From an uncultured Megasphaera sp. (GTDB lineage Bacteria > Bacillota > Negativicutes > Veillonellales > Megasphaeraceae): a stretch of DNA of 64,000 nt. Made by a program: the position numbers and the translations under genes. The notes beneath the pieces are model-generated. The model did not search any database, was not told the origin of the DNA, and was given only the letters and a program-made list of their open reading frames with translations. This document shows positions 53,743-63,945 of this stretch, in pieces (positions within the stretch are counted from its first letter, which is position 1; every line of letters starts with the position of its first letter). The stretch lies in NCBI GenBank assembly GCA_900540735.1, contig UQHB01000010.1:4897-68896 (forward strand). The letters run 5' to 3'.

Positions 53743-53784
53743 AGTGCATCTCCTTATGAGTTAATAAATATCAAATACAGTTTC

Positions 53785-53813
53785 ATTTTAGCAAAAAGGG
53801 CTAGTTGTGTCAA
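53785..53813 (-). promoter_or_regulatory. Promoter of the purine operon
   Basis: Consensus TTGACA and TAAAAT with a 17-base spacer on the minus strand, giving a leader of about 165 bases before purE. Its -35 borders the terminator of the glutathione peroxidase gene. Confidence 0.85.
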
Positions 53814-53818
53814 TAAAA

Positions 53819-53853
53819 AATACCGACTCTTTGGTTCTCTCAGAGTCGGTATT
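53819..53853 (-). terminator. Terminator after the glutathione peroxidase gene
   Basis: AATACCGACTCT/AGAGTCGGTATT 12-bp perfect stem with an 11-base loop and TTTTTT after it on the minus strand. Confidence 0.93.
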
Positions 53854-53868
53854 GGTAAGCCCTTAGAA

Positions 53869-54414
53869 TTATAAATTTTTAGCAACAATCGGGTCGATTT
53901 CTTCCGGTGTTGTCGTCGGTTCAAAACGCTGCAAGACTTCGCCGTCTTTGCTGATGAGGAATTTCGTGAAATTCCATTTTACGCCGTTCCCTTCGAGGTT
54001 ATCAGGATAATGTTCAGCCACAACGTCATGGACGATTTGACCGCCTTGTTTATTGAGTTCATAGCCTTTGAACGGAGCTTGGTCAGTCAAATATTTATAC
54101 AAGGGGATAGCATTTTCACCGCGAACGTCAACTTTGGCAAAGAGCGGGAACGTTACGCCGTGGTTAATGCGGCAGAATTCCTGAATCTTATTGTTGTCTT
54201 CCGGTTCTTGTGCAAGGAACTGATTGCACGGGAAGCCTAAGATAACGAAGCCTTTGTCTTCGTATTTTTTATATAATGCTTCGAGGCCGTCATACTGCGG
54301 TGTAAAGCCGCATTTGCTTGCTGTATTTACGATTAAGACTAATTTACCTTTATAATCGCTTAAGGATACGTCTTTTCCATCAATGTCTTTTACTGTAAAA
54401 TCATATACGCTCAT
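53869..54414 (-). CDS. Glutathione peroxidase-family thiol peroxidase
   Basis: 181 residues. NTASKCGFTPQYDGLEAL holds the peroxidatic cysteine (non-selenium type), ILGFPCNQFLAQEP the second conserved stretch with a candidate resolving cysteine, and WNFTKFLI the Trp-Asn of the catalytic site. Bacterial members usually use thioredoxin. I chose ATG 54414, 8 bases after AAGGAG. It has its own promoter and a palindrome in its leader. Confidence 0.93.
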   Translation of the reverse strand: MSVYDFTVKDIDGKDVSLSDYKGKLVLIVNTASKCGFTPQYDGLEALYKKYEDKGFVILGFPCNQFLAQEPEDNNKIQEFCRINHGVTFPLFAKVDVRGENAIPLYKYLTDQAPFKGYELNKQGGQIVHDVVAEHYPDNLEGNGVKWNFTKFLISKDGEVLQRFEPTTTPEEIDPIVAKNL

Positions 54415-54454
54415 GTGTAACACTCCTTTTATGTATACCTAATCGGTTATTTAT

Positions 54455-54470
54455 TAACTAATAATAGTTA
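54455..54470. promoter_or_regulatory. Palindrome in the peroxidase leader, possible operator
   Basis: TAACTA-ATAA-TAGTTA is a perfect 6+6 dyad in an AT-rich stretch, between the predicted transcription start (about 54480) and ATG 54414. It is of the size of a PerR/Fur-type site but does not match their consensus well. Confidence 0.35.
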
Positions 54471-54486
54471 TTTTTTCTTGAGACTT

Positions 54487-54515
54487 ATTATACGTGGATT
54501 CGCCGTAAAAGTCAA
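54487..54515 (-). promoter_or_regulatory. Promoter of the glutathione peroxidase gene
   Basis: TTGACT and TATAAT with a 17-base spacer on the minus strand. Confidence 0.8.
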
Positions 54516-54567
54516 GTCTTCTCAGTATAGATATATCAAGATTTTGGTATAAATTTTGTAAATCTCG

Positions 54568-55146
54568 TTAGAGCTTACGGAGAATGTGGGGACTTACGTG
54601 CTTAACATCAGTCATGCCTGTAATCATCATGGCATCGCGCAGTTCTTGGGCAAGCGTATCTAAGAGGAGTTGGACCCCCTCGGCACCACCGCCAATGGCA
54701 GCAATGGCTGCGAGGCGACCGACGAGGACTGCATCGGCACCGAGAGCCAAGAGTTTCAATACATCTTCGCCACTACGGACGCCGCCATCTGCAAAAATCG
54801 TAATCTTCCCTTTTACCGCTGCCGCGATATCGGGCAAGACATCGGCTGTACCGGCCATGCCGTCGAGGACGCGGCCGCCGTGATTGCTGACGACGATACT
54901 TTTCGCGCCAGCGTTAACACAAGCAATAGCTTCATCGGCAGACATAATGCCTTTAACGATAAATGGTGCTTCGATGACTGCCGTAATCTTAGCAATGCCC
55001 GAATCATACATATAGGGCGCACCGCCGTCACCAGTAAAGGCCATCGTTCCGGCGCGCTTTGCCCCTTCCGCCACGGCTTCGTCGTAGGCTAGCTCTACAG
55101 CGGCTGGGTCACCTTCGACTTGGGCATTGAGGGTAATGGCACCCAC
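54568..55146 (-). pseudogene. FMN-dependent alpha-hydroxy-acid oxidase, N-terminus and an internal block deleted
   Basis: Only the C-terminal part of this TIM-barrel family remains. The frame, open from about 55190, reads IVAPVGAITLNAQVEGDP, where about 80-90 N-terminal residues are missing. YDSGIAKITA then joins directly to VIEAPFIVKGIMSADEAI, skipping about 60 residues in frame. The end is normal: VVSNHGGRVLD with the catalytic His/Arg, FADGGVRSGEDVLKLLALGADAVLVGR. It lies just behind the rubredoxin terminator and has no promoter. A protein might be made from GTG 55146 but cannot form the barrel. Confidence 0.82.
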
Positions 55147-55175
55147 AGGGGCGACTATTCCTCCTTTTACGTATA

Positions 55176-55218
55176 AAAAAACCTGCTACCCTGAGTATAC
55201 CTCAAGGTGCAGGTTTTT
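55176..55218. terminator. Strong bidirectional terminator after the rubredoxin gene
   Basis: AAAAACCTGC/GCAGGTTTTT continued by ACCTTGAG/CTCAGGGT (one G-T pair), about 17-18 bp in all. Confidence 0.92.
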
Positions 55219-55230
55219 GTATACAGTGTA

Positions 55231-55389
55231 TTACATTTTTTCAAAGGAGTCTTTGTCAGCACCGCATAAGGGGCAGACCCAATCAGCAGGTAAATCAGCC
55301 CATTTCGTGCCAGCTGCTACGCCGTTATCAGGATTGCCTTCAGCTTCGTCGTAAATGTAACCACAGATAGTGCATTCGTATTTATCCAT
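55231..55389 (-). CDS. Rubredoxin
   Basis: A 52-residue iron protein, too short for ordinary gene-length cut-offs: starts [20 protein letters not shown], with the second cysteine pair in [14 protein letters not shown]. The four cysteines (6, 9, 39, 42) bind one iron. It resembles, from memory, M. elsdenii rubredoxin. It passes electrons to peroxide- or superoxide-reducing enzymes in anaerobes, and lies close to a peroxidase gene. GGGAGG precedes the ATG. Confidence 0.95.
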   Translation of the reverse strand: MDKYECTICGYIYDEAEGNPDNGVAAGTKWADLPADWVCPLCGADKDSFEKM

Positions 55390-55459
55390 TCTTAAAACAC
55401 CTCCCTCAATATTTTCCTCTCATAGAGTAACGAATAATGTTTCTAAATTACTCGCCAAT

Positions 55460-55488
55460 ATCATAACATAGTAGGCCATACTTTGCAA
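55460..55488 (-). promoter_or_regulatory. Promoter of the rubredoxin gene
   Basis: TTGCAA and TATGAT with a 17-base spacer on the minus strand; it touches the stop codon of the DUF3298 gene. Confidence 0.7.
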
Positions 55489-55489
55489 C

Positions 55490-56131
55490 TTATTTTGCTT
55501 GTTTTCCCATATTAATATCGATAATTCCCGTCGCATAGGGCGCAACTTCGTATTGGCCGAAAATAAAGTGGATCGTCCGATTCTTATCGAGGTAATAATT
55601 GATTGGTAATTCCGTTAAGCCATTAAAGTAATCAGATAGTTTATATTTACTGAGGAAAATCTTTTCGTTAATCGATTTTAACGTAAAGGCTTTCGCATCT
55701 TCTGGTTTCATGACGTCTTGCCAGGTCACACGTTTCCCTGTTTCTAAATCGAAGGTCACGCCAATCTTCCACGTCGTCGGATATTTTTCTTTCACAAAGG
55801 ACAACGTCCCTTCGTCGAGAATGGACAAGTATTTGCCGTCGTTAAGCGTGACTGTGTAATGTTTTTCTTCAGTCATGACTTTGCCGTTATTGGCATTGCC
55901 GTCAAAGAAGGTCTTTGCTTCTTGTGCTTGTGTTACGAAATACTGGGCAATGGCCTGGGTCGCAGCGTCGTTGCCAGCGACCGTGACAACTGGGTACTGA
56001 ATAGTCAAGGTACTGCCGTCGTCGTGAGTGTACACTTGCTGTTGTCCATCCGCAATCGTAGCGTCAGCCGCGAAGGCCACGCTCCCCATGAGGACAGCGG
56101 CACACAGGGCGGTACAGATTTTTTTCATCAT
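55490..56131 (-). CDS. Secreted DUF3298/DUF4163-like protein
   Basis: 213 residues: signal peptide (ends VAFA, about residue 21), an N-terminal DUF4163-like strand region (YTHDDGSTLTIQYPVVTVAG) and a C-terminal DUF3298-like region (SINEKIFLSKYKLSDYF; IHFIFGQYEVAPYATGIIDI). RsiV, a lysozyme-sensing anti-sigma factor, has this fold, but here there is no anti-sigma or membrane part, so it is a free periplasmic protein of unknown role. Follows uvrC by 30 bases. Confidence 0.78.
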   Translation of the reverse strand: MMKKICTALCAAVLMGSVAFAADATIADGQQQVYTHDDGSTLTIQYPVVTVAGNDAATQAIAQYFVTQAQEAKTFFDGNANNGKVMTEEKHYTVTLNDGKYLSILDEGTLSFVKEKYPTTWKIGVTFDLETGKRVTWQDVMKPEDAKAFTLKSINEKIFLSKYKLSDYFNGLTELPINYYLDKNRTIHFIFGQYEVAPYATGIIDINMGKQAK

Positions 56132-56161
56132 ACTAACATCCCCTTCTGTAAGATACTCGTA

Positions 56162-57985
56162 TTATACCATTTTCCGCTTTTCATCGGTACCTAAGCGAAA
56201 GAAATAGTATACATTTTCTGCCGTCTGCTTCGTCATGCCCGGCACAGCGGCCAATTCTTCCACAGAGGCCTGCTTCATGTCGTCCAGCGTTTTAAAGGCA
56301 GTCCACAAGGCTTTACGCCGCTTCGGCCCAATGCCTTCGATGTGGTCGAGAATAGATACGAGACTCCGTTTACCCCGCAATTTACGGTGATACGTAATGG
56401 CAAAACGGTGGGCTTCGTCGCGAATGGACTGCAAGAGCTGCAGTTCCGGCGTATGGTGGCTGAGAATAATCGAATCGCTCCGCCCTTCAACGAAGACTTC
56501 TTCAATGCGCTTAGCCAGGCTAATGACCGGAGCCGTACAGCCTGCTTGACGGATAATGGGCAACGACGCATGGAGCTGGCCTTTCCCACCATCGATGACG
56601 ATCAGGTCCGGCTCAGGCCAATCTTTTTCGCCGTACCGACGGCCCATGATTTCAGCCATCGATTTAAAATCGTCAGGCTTTCCTTGGACGGTCTTCAATT
56701 TAAAGCGTCGATACTCGCCCTTAGCCGGTCTGCCGTGCTCAAAGACGACCATGGAGGCCACGGTCTCAACCCCTTGAGTATGGGAAATATCGAAACATTC
56801 CATCCGTTCCGGCAAGCGCGGTAAATCGAGGATTTTCGCCAGCGCATCGACAGCACCCGTCGTCTTATCTATATCGTGCTGCCACTGGAGCCGCCGTTGC
56901 TCTAAGAGGACGTGAGCGTTATCTTCGGCCATGGCGAGGAGCTTCTTTTTAATGCCTCGCTGGGGAATGATAATATCCACTTTCTGGCCTTTTTGCTGGG
57001 TCAGCCGCGCCGCTTGAGCATCTATATCTTCTGCTGCGGCAACGACGATTTCTTTGGGAATAAACGTGTTTTCCGTGTAGTATTGGTCGAGAACGGCTGT
57101 GGTCAACGCCTCTGCTGTTTCGTCGAGACTGTTGTCTAAGGCAAAAGTTTCGCGGCCGATTAACTTACCGTGGCGAATGGTGTAAATCTGGACGCACGTC
57201 TGCCCTGCTTCTCGGGCAAAGCCGATAACATCCATATCGCCGCCCCCTTCGGTGACGATGTTTTGCTGTTCTTGGATAACCTTAATCGCTTTGATTTGGT
57301 CGCGGTACATGGTAGCCTTTTCAAACTCCATGTCTTCCGCAGCTTGTTCCATCTTTTCTTGGAGACGGCGGAGAATATCCGTGTTCTTCCCTTCGAGAAT
57401 ATCGACGGCTTCTTGCACGAGGGCACCATAGTCAGCACGCGTAATATAATGGACGCACGGCGCGTCGCAATGATGCAAGTGATACTGCAAACACGGCCTG
57501 TCGACATTCATAGTGCGGCACGAGCGGATATGGTAGGCTTGCTGCATGAGCTTCAGCGTCCGATGGACGGCACCAGAGTCGGCAAAGGGGCCAAAGTAGC
57601 GCGCCCCATCGCGGAGGACACGGCGCGTCATGTAAATCCTGGGGTAGTCTTCTTGGACGGTTACTTTGATGTACGGGTACGTCTTGTCATCGCGGAGCAT
57701 GATGTTGTACCGCGGATGATGCTTCTTAATGAGGTTATTTTCGAGGATAAGGGCTTCCATTTCGTTGGCTACGACAATCGTATCGAAGTCGACGGCATGG
57801 CGAATCATAGCTGCTACTTTCGGGGCCCGATTGGCATCGTTGCGGACGTAGCTCTTCACGCGGTTGCGGAGGTTAATAGCTTTGCCGACGTAAATGATGC
57901 GGCCCTTGTCGTCTTTCCAGAGGTACACACCGGGCTGGGTCGTGAGGTTGCTGACTTTCGTTAGGACTGCATCACTAAATGCCAT
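56162..57985 (-). CDS. uvrC: Excinuclease ABC subunit C
   Basis: Makes both incisions in nucleotide excision repair. N-terminal GIY-YIG nuclease ([22 protein letters not shown]), a UVR helix (about 200-235), an RNase H-like second nuclease ([32 protein letters not shown]) and C-terminal HhH repeats ([15 protein letters not shown]). I chose ATG 57985, overlapping the uvrA end by 11 bases; 607 residues. Confidence 0.97.
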   Translation of the reverse strand: MAFSDAVLTKVSNLTTQPGVYLWKDDKGRIIYVGKAINLRNRVKSYVRNDANRAPKVAAMIRHAVDFDTIVVANEMEALILENNLIKKHHPRYNIMLRDDKTYPYIKVTVQEDYPRIYMTRRVLRDGARYFGPFADSGAVHRTLKLMQQAYHIRSCRTMNVDRPCLQYHLHHCDAPCVHYITRADYGALVQEAVDILEGKNTDILRRLQEKMEQAAEDMEFEKATMYRDQIKAIKVIQEQQNIVTEGGGDMDVIGFAREAGQTCVQIYTIRHGKLIGRETFALDNSLDETAEALTTAVLDQYYTENTFIPKEIVVAAAEDIDAQAARLTQQKGQKVDIIIPQRGIKKKLLAMAEDNAHVLLEQRRLQWQHDIDKTTGAVDALAKILDLPRLPERMECFDISHTQGVETVASMVVFEHGRPAKGEYRRFKLKTVQGKPDDFKSMAEIMGRRYGEKDWPEPDLIVIDGGKGQLHASLPIIRQAGCTAPVISLAKRIEEVFVEGRSDSIILSHHTPELQLLQSIRDEAHRFAITYHRKLRGKRSLVSILDHIEGIGPKRRKALWTAFKTLDDMKQASVEELAAVPGMTKQTAENVYYFFRLGTDEKRKMV

Positions 57986-60836
57986 GGGTCTTCGCCCTTT
58001 CCATGAGCGTTCTCGTCCGTTCAAGGACCGGTTTTAAGAACTTCCCTGTATACGAGGCCGGGACGGTGCAAATATCTTCAGGCGTGCCCGTGGCGATGAC
58101 TGTACCGCCGCCGTCGCCCCCTTCCGGGCCAAGGTCAATGAGGTAATCGGCCGCCTTGATGACATCGAGATTGTGCTCAATGACGACCACTGTATCACCG
58201 CCGTCGACGAGCATTTGCAGGACATCCATGAGCTTATGAATATCGGCCGTATGGAGGCCTGTCGTCGGTTCATCGAGGATGTAGAGCGTCCGGCCTGTAC
58301 TGCGTTTTGACAGTTCCGTTGCTAATTTCACACGCTGGGCTTCACCGCCAGAGAGAGTCGTTGCCGGTTGGCCAAGACGAATATAGCCGAGGCCTACTTG
58401 CTGCAAGGTCTGGAGCTTATTTAAAATCCGGGGAATATTTTCAAAGAATTGGCACGCATCGTCTACAGTCATATTGAGGACATCTGAAATATTTTTGCCC
58501 TTGTATTTCACTTCCAAGGTCTCCCGATTGTAGCGAGCACCGTGGCACACTTCGCACGGCACATACACATCCGGCAGGAAGTTCATTTCAATACGAATAA
58601 TCCCGTCACCGCGGCACGCTTCGCAGCGACCGCCTTTGATGTTAAAGCTAAACCGACCGGCCTTATAGCCCCGCACTTTCGCTTCTGCTGTCTGACTGTA
58701 GAGCTGGCGAATGCTGTCGAATACGCCCGTGTACGTCGCCGGATTGGACCGCGGTGTGCGGCCGATTGGCGACTGGTCAATGTTGATGATTTTATCGATG
58801 TATTCCGTGCCCTTCAAGGCTTTGAATTTCCCTGGCCGATGAGGCGTACCGTAGACGGCTTCGGCCATGCCTTTGTAAAGGATTTCATTGACTAACGTCG
58901 ATTTCCCAGAGCCAGACACGCCGGTGACGACGGTAAGTGTCCCAATGGGAATGGACACATTTATATGTTTTAAATTATGTTCTGCTGCGCCAATGATTTC
59001 AATGGCTGTGCCGTTTCCCTTGCGCCGTTCGTCCGGCAAAGGAATGAATTTCGTCCCTTTTAAATACTGACCTGTCAGAGAGTTCGGGCAATTCATAATA
59101 TCTTCGACCGACCCTTGAGCCACGACTTGACCGCCGTGCTCGCCAGCAGCGGGGCCAATATCTAAGATGAAGTCTGCTGCGCGCATGGTATCTTCATCGT
59201 GTTCGACGACGATGAGCGTATTTCCTAAGTCGCGCAAATGCTCTAAGGCGTGGAGCAACTTGTCATTATCCCGTTGATGGAGGCCAATGGACGGTTCGTC
59301 GAGGATATAAAGGACACCGACGAGACCGGAGCCGATTTGTGTAGCTAAGCGAATACGCTGGGCTTCACCACCAGAGAGAGTCCCAGCCGTCCGGGATAAA
59401 GTCAAATATTCCAGGCCGACAGTCTGTAAGAAGGACAGACGCGCGCGGATTTCTTTAAAAATCTGTTTGCCAATGAGCTGTTGCTTTTCTGTAAGTTTAA
59501 GATTGTCAAAAAAGACGAGCAAATCTTTGACCGATAAATCCGTTAGTTCCGCAATGTTCAGGCCGCCGATTTTAATGGCTAAGGCTTCGTGCTTAAGGCG
59601 CGTGCCGTGACATGTCGTACAAGGCTTAATGGCCATGAATTGACCAAATTGGTCACGCATCATATCCGATGAAGCTTCGCTGTAACGCCGCTTGACCATG
59701 GGCAAAATGCCTTCAAAGGGCGTGGCAAATTCTTTCACTTCACCGCGCAGATTTTCGTACGAAAAGACGCACGTATCTTCCGAGCCATGCATCAGTTTTT
59801 CTTGCAGTTCTGCCGGTAAATCGTCGTAACAATTATCCAGCGTATAGCCGTAATTCTTCAGGAGGCCGCCGAGCTGGCGCATAAACCACGAGTCCGGATT
59901 GCTGCTCAGGGCTGCGACGGCACCGTCAGCAAAGGATTTCTTCGTATCCGGTAAGACCAAATGGGAATCTACTTCCATGGTGCTGCCAATGCCGGAGCAC
60001 GCCGGGCAGGCTCCATAAGGGCTGTTGAACGAAAAGAGATGGGGCTCGATTTCTGGGAGGCTCACGTGGCAGTCTGGGCAGGCAAAATGCTGGCTAAAGG
60101 TTAGCACTTCACCTGTACTCATTTGGAGAATATGGACGATGCCGTCAGCGAGTTTCGCCGCCGTTTCCAGGGAATCTGTGAGGCGCGTGAGGATGCTTTC
60201 TTTAATGACTAAGCGGTCGACGATGACTTCAATTGTGTGTTTTTTGTTCTTTTCTAAGGGAATATCATCAGATAACAAATAAACGTCGCCGTCTACACGA
60301 ACGCGGACGTAGCCATCTTTCACGAGACGGGCCAAGACTTTTTGGTGCGTCCCCTTCCGCCCTTCGACGACAGGAGCCACAACCATGACTTTTTCGCCGT
60401 CCCCTAAGGCCATGACGGCATCAGCCATTTGCTCAATCGTCTGCTGGCGAATGGGCTTGCCGCACTTCGGGCAGTACGCTTCGCCTACGCGCGCATAGAG
60501 AAGTCGCAAGTAGTCGTAAATTTCCGTGACCGTCCCAACTGTCGAGCGTGGATTGCGGCTCGTCGTCTTTTGGTCAATGGAAATAGCCGGTGACAGGCCT
60601 TCAATGTAGTCTACATCAGGCTTATCCATTTGCCCTAAGAATTGGCGCGCATAGGCCGACAAAGACTCAACATAACGCCGCTGTCCTTCAGCGTAAATCG
60701 TATCAAAAGCCAGCGACGATTTCCCTGAGCCCGAGAGGCCCGTAAAGACGACGAACTTGTCCCGCGGAATCTGGACATCTATATTTTTTAAATTATGCTG
60801 TCTTGCCCCTTTAATGACAATATACTTATCTTGCAT
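57975..60836 (-). CDS. uvrA: Excinuclease ABC subunit A
   Basis: Damage-recognition ATPase with two ABC units. Walker A motifs [12 protein letters not shown] (about 32) and [13 protein letters not shown] (about 640), signatures [16 protein letters not shown] and [16 protein letters not shown], and zinc modules ([10 protein letters not shown]...[14 protein letters not shown]...CEVCHG). 953 residues, full length. It follows uvrB by 9 bases. Confidence 0.98.
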   Translation of the reverse strand: MQDKYIVIKGARQHNLKNIDVQIPRDKFVVFTGLSGSGKSSLAFDTIYAEGQRRYVESLSAYARQFLGQMDKPDVDYIEGLSPAISIDQKTTSRNPRSTVGTVTEIYDYLRLLYARVGEAYCPKCGKPIRQQTIEQMADAVMALGDGEKVMVVAPVVEGRKGTHQKVLARLVKDGYVRVRVDGDVYLLSDDIPLEKNKKHTIEVIVDRLVIKESILTRLTDSLETAAKLADGIVHILQMSTGEVLTFSQHFACPDCHVSLPEIEPHLFSFNSPYGACPACSGIGSTMEVDSHLVLPDTKKSFADGAVAALSSNPDSWFMRQLGGLLKNYGYTLDNCYDDLPAELQEKLMHGSEDTCVFSYENLRGEVKEFATPFEGILPMVKRRYSEASSDMMRDQFGQFMAIKPCTTCHGTRLKHEALAIKIGGLNIAELTDLSVKDLLVFFDNLKLTEKQQLIGKQIFKEIRARLSFLQTVGLEYLTLSRTAGTLSGGEAQRIRLATQIGSGLVGVLYILDEPSIGLHQRDNDKLLHALEHLRDLGNTLIVVEHDEDTMRAADFILDIGPAAGEHGGQVVAQGSVEDIMNCPNSLTGQYLKGTKFIPLPDERRKGNGTAIEIIGAAEHNLKHINVSIPIGTLTVVTGVSGSGKSTLVNEILYKGMAEAVYGTPHRPGKFKALKGTEYIDKIINIDQSPIGRTPRSNPATYTGVFDSIRQLYSQTAEAKVRGYKAGRFSFNIKGGRCEACRGDGIIRIEMNFLPDVYVPCEVCHGARYNRETLEVKYKGKNISDVLNMTVDDACQFFENIPRILNKLQTLQQVGLGYIRLGQPATTLSGGEAQRVKLATELSKRSTGRTLYILDEPTTGLHTADIHKLMDVLQMLVDGGDTVVVIEHNLDVIKAADYLIDLGPEGGDGGGTVIATGTPEDICTVPASYTGKFLKPVLERTRTLMERAKTHGI

Positions 60837-60845
60837 GAAACCTGA

Positions 60846-63029
60846 TTATTCTCCTTTCTTGCGCTGCGCCGCGTGACGTCGTTCTAAATTTTGCCGCGTC
60901 GCCATCATTTTCTTCGTGCGGTTATCAGGACGGCGGACTTTGCGGACATAGCGCGCTTTTGGCATATCTTCGCCTTGCAGTTCCTTCGGCAACGTGTCGT
61001 CGTGACTCATATCCGATAGCTGCTGCCGCAGTTTACCCAGTCTGTCGCGCAGTTCTGCAGCCTTTTCAAATTCAAGATTCTTTGCGGCCGCCTTCATCTG
61101 GGCTGTGACCGTCGTAATGACTTTGTGCAGTGCTTCCTTCGTTAGTTTTCCGTCTTTGCTGTTAGCCTTGTATTCGGCCTTATCTTCGGAGACTTTCGTC
61201 AATTCAATGAGGTTGACAACGTCCTTTTTGACGGATTTCGGCGTAATATGATGTTTTTTATTATATGCTTCCTGAATAGAACGGCGCCGTTCTGTTTCGT
61301 CTATAGCGCGCTGCATAGAGTCCGTAATCTTATCGGCATACATGATGACCGTGCCGTCTACGTTACGAGCGGCGCGGCCCATAGTCTGAATGAGGGACGT
61401 ATCCGACCGGAGGAACCCTTCTTTGTCTGCATCGAGGATGGCCACGAGAGACACTTCAGGCATATCGAGGCCTTCGCGGAGTAAGTTAATGCCCACGAGG
61501 ACATCGAAGACACCGGCCCGCAAATCGCGGATAATGTCGGCCCGTTCAATGGTGGCAATATCGGAATGGAGGTAGCGCACGAAGACACCCATTTCCTTTA
61601 AATAGTCCGTCAAATCTTCGGCCATGCGCTTCGTCAGTGTCGTCACGAGGACTCGTTCGCGCTTTTCTACGCGCTTGCGGATTTCCCCTAAAAGGTCATC
61701 CATTTGCCCCGTTACAGGACGGACTTCGACCTTCGGGTCGAGAAGCCCGGTGGGTCGAATAATCTGTTGCGCTACGTTCGTTTGCACGCTCATTTCGTAC
61801 TCTCCCGGCGTAGCACTGACGTAAATGATTTGGTTAATCCGTTCGACAAACTCTTCAAATTTCAACGGTCTATTATCTAAGGCCGACGGCAAACGGAAGC
61901 CGTATTCAATCAAATTTTCCTTGCGCGACCGGTCGCCAGCGTACATAGCGCGAAGCTGCGGCAAGGTCACGTGCGATTCATCGACCATAATCAAATAATC
62001 ATCTGGGAAATAATCGAGGAGCGTATACGGTGCAGCACCGGGCTTGCGGCCTGCTAAGTGGCGTGAATAATTTTCAATGCCTGAGCAGTAGCCCATTTCC
62101 TGCATCATTTCCATATCGTAATTGGTACGCTGCTTGAGACGCTGCGCTTCCAGGAGATGTCCTTCGTCAGTGAGCTCCTTAAGCCGTGCTGTGAGCTCAT
62201 CTTGAATGGTCCCTAAGGCGCGCTGCATCTTGTCCTTTGTCGTCACGTAATGGCTTGCCGGGTAAATAGCCACGTGTTTCCGCTCGGCAATGACTTCACC
62301 CGTGAGTGTGTCCACTTCAGTGAGACGATCGATTTCATCGCCAAACATTTCGATGCGAATGACCGAATTATCAAAGGACACAGGGAAGACTTCAATCGTG
62401 TCGCCGTGGACGCGGAACGTACCGCGTTCGAGGCTCATGTCGTTGCGCGTATACTGAATGTCCACGAGCTTGTGGAGAATCTCTTCTTGTGTCTTTTCCT
62501 GTCCAAGCCGTAAGGACACAACTAATTCGCTGTAATCTTCCGGGTCGCCTAAGCCATAAATGCACGACACAGACGCAACGATGATCACGTCACGCCGCTC
62601 AAAGAGAGCCATCGTCGCCGAGTGGCGGAGCTTGTCGATTTCGTCGTTAATAGACGCGTCCTTTTCGATGTACGTATCCGTCTGGGCAATGTACGCTTCT
62701 GGTTGATAAAAGTCGTAGTAACTGACGAAATAAGCCACTTCATTGTCTGGGAAAAAAGCCTTAAATTCGCTCGCCAGCTGGGCTGCTAAGGTCTTGTTGT
62801 GGGCAATGACGAGCGTCGGCTTCTGTACGGCTTCAATAACCTTCGCCATGGTAAAGGTCTTGCCTGTGCCCGTCGCACCGAGTAATACTTGCGCCCATTG
62901 ACCGGATTTCACGCCGTCTGCCAAGGACTTAATCGCCTGCGGCTGGTCGCCCATGGGCTCGTACGGCGCGACGACGCGAAAGGGAATGGATGCATTGTAA
63001 TCTTTATTTCTATGGGATTGAATATCCAT
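60846..63029 (-). CDS. uvrB: Excinuclease ABC subunit B
   Basis: DNA-loading helicase-like subunit. Walker [15 protein letters not shown], the beta-hairpin [20 protein letters not shown], motif [16 protein letters not shown] and QTMGRAARN, and the C-terminal UVR domain that binds UvrC (about 625-665). I chose ATG 63029, 7 bases after GAGGT; a longer start at 63080 adds 17 unfamiliar residues. 727 residues. First gene of uvrB-uvrA-uvrC; weak TATACT-type -10 at about 63070. Confidence 0.97.
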   Translation of the reverse strand: MDIQSHRNKDYNASIPFRVVAPYEPMGDQPQAIKSLADGVKSGQWAQVLLGATGTGKTFTMAKVIEAVQKPTLVIAHNKTLAAQLASEFKAFFPDNEVAYFVSYYDFYQPEAYIAQTDTYIEKDASINDEIDKLRHSATMALFERRDVIIVASVSCIYGLGDPEDYSELVVSLRLGQEKTQEEILHKLVDIQYTRNDMSLERGTFRVHGDTIEVFPVSFDNSVIRIEMFGDEIDRLTEVDTLTGEVIAERKHVAIYPASHYVTTKDKMQRALGTIQDELTARLKELTDEGHLLEAQRLKQRTNYDMEMMQEMGYCSGIENYSRHLAGRKPGAAPYTLLDYFPDDYLIMVDESHVTLPQLRAMYAGDRSRKENLIEYGFRLPSALDNRPLKFEEFVERINQIIYVSATPGEYEMSVQTNVAQQIIRPTGLLDPKVEVRPVTGQMDDLLGEIRKRVEKRERVLVTTLTKRMAEDLTDYLKEMGVFVRYLHSDIATIERADIIRDLRAGVFDVLVGINLLREGLDMPEVSLVAILDADKEGFLRSDTSLIQTMGRAARNVDGTVIMYADKITDSMQRAIDETERRRSIQEAYNKKHHITPKSVKKDVVNLIELTKVSEDKAEYKANSKDGKLTKEALHKVITTVTAQMKAAAKNLEFEKAAELRDRLGKLRQQLSDMSHDDTLPKELQGEDMPKARYVRKVRRPDNRTKKMMATRQNLERRHAAQRKKGE

Positions 63030-63153
63030 GTATGTTACCTCGTAAAAATAACTACCTAATGATACCCTAGTATACCACAACTAGCGAACATATGTATAGA
63101 GAAAAAGAGTAGATTGTCTTATTACCAATCGTATTTCCTACTATAATGATTAT

Positions 63154-63182
63154 TTGATTTTTCGGGTATTTTATTTTATACT
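63154..63182 (+). promoter_or_regulatory. Promoter of the DUF4258/YgiT pair
   Basis: TTGATT and TATACT with a 17-base spacer, 95 bases before the TTG start. A further TATAAT lies at about 63194. Confidence 0.65.
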
Positions 63183-63276
63183 AAATTTAAAGGTATAATG
63201 GAATAATTTAATACTACATCAAAAACAACATAGCAATATAATTTACGTCAAATTTCCCCCATATGGAGGTATTATT

Positions 63277-63588
63277 TTGAAAATAGAAGATGTACGGCGT
63301 TTATGTCAGGCTAATAAAATCCAGTGGACAGAACATGTGATGCAACGGTTAATTAAACGTAATATTACTAGGCGTGAAGTAAAGGCTGTTCTCATGAATG
63401 GGACGATTATTGAAGATTATCCTAATGACTACCCTTTTCCGAGCTGTCTTGTAGTTGGTATTTGTACGCCAGATTCCTACTTACACGTCGTATGTGGGAT
63501 GGGAAATGACAGGTTATGGATTATTACTGCATATAGACCAGACACTGCGATTTGGGATGATTCGTTTACGAAACGGAGGGAGAAATAA
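63277..63588 (+). CDS. DUF4258 protein, putative toxin
   Basis: 103 residues with the DUF4258 pattern: WTEHVMQRLIKRNITRREVK, GTIIEDYPNDYPFPSCLV, HVVCGMGNDRLWIITAYRPD. The fold is related to BrnT/RelE-type RNases. Translation starts at TTG, 8 bases after GGAGG, and ends in a 1-base overlap with a YgiT-type zinc-finger gene; this pairing is common in bacterial genomes and is regarded as a type II toxin-antitoxin arrangement. Activity is not shown here. Confidence 0.82.
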   Translation: MKIEDVRRLCQANKIQWTEHVMQRLIKRNITRREVKAVLMNGTIIEDYPNDYPFPSCLVVGICTPDSYLHVVCGMGNDRLWIITAYRPDTAIWDDSFTKRREK

Positions 63589-63818
63589 TGAATACATGTT
63601 TTATGTGTAAAGGACATATGGAAAATAAATTAACTACGTTTATGGTAGACGTAGGAAATTGCATTATTATCGTACGCAATGTACCCTCTCAGGTTTGCAC
63701 ACAATGCGGCGAGGTATCTTATACGGATGAAGTAGCAGAACAGTTGGAACGAATCGTTAGCACATTACGTGATTCCATGACGGAAATTGCAGTTGTAAAT
63801 TATCATCCTGCAACGTAA
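63588..63818 (+). CDS. YgiT/MqsA-type zinc-finger protein, putative antitoxin
   Basis: 76 residues with two CxxC pairs (CFMCKG, CTQCGE) that bind zinc as in the N-terminal half of MqsA, followed by a helix (VAEQLERIVSTLR). The C-terminal HTH of full MqsA is absent, as usual in DUF4258 partners, so autoregulation would need another factor. Coupled by overlap to the DUF4258 gene. Confidence 0.85.
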   Translation: MNTCFMCKGHMENKLTTFMVDVGNCIIIVRNVPSQVCTQCGEVSYTDEVAEQLERIVSTLRDSMTEIAVVNYHPAT

Positions 63819-63859
63819 AGACAGTACAGCTCCCGTATGCTACGCATTACATGATACAT

Positions 63860-63900
63860 AAAAAGGGGCTGTCGCACGTAATTTGTGCGGCAGCCTTTTT
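63860..63900 (+). terminator. Terminator after the DUF4258/YgiT pair
   Basis: GGCTGTCGCAC/GTGCGGCAGCC stem (one G-T pair) followed by TTTTTGTG. Confidence 0.92.
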
Positions 63901-63916
63901 GTGTATACATAAAAAT

Positions 63917-63945
63917 AACTCCCGGTCTATGCAAAACCGGGAGTT
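63917..63945 (-). terminator. Terminator for a minus-strand gene to the right of the window
   Basis: AACTCCCGGT/ACCGGGAGTT perfect 10-bp stem; the T-run is on the minus-strand exit side (TTTTTATG), so it closes a transcript coming from beyond base 64000. Confidence 0.75.

Noticed and set aside
53618..53800. Guanine or ZTP riboswitch upstream of purE
   Set aside because: Neither the purine three-way-junction sequences nor the ZTP core could be found; the leader has its own serial hairpin layout.
57170..57964. 264-codon open frame opposite uvrC
   Set aside because: Shadow of uvrC caused by codon bias; product unrecognisable.
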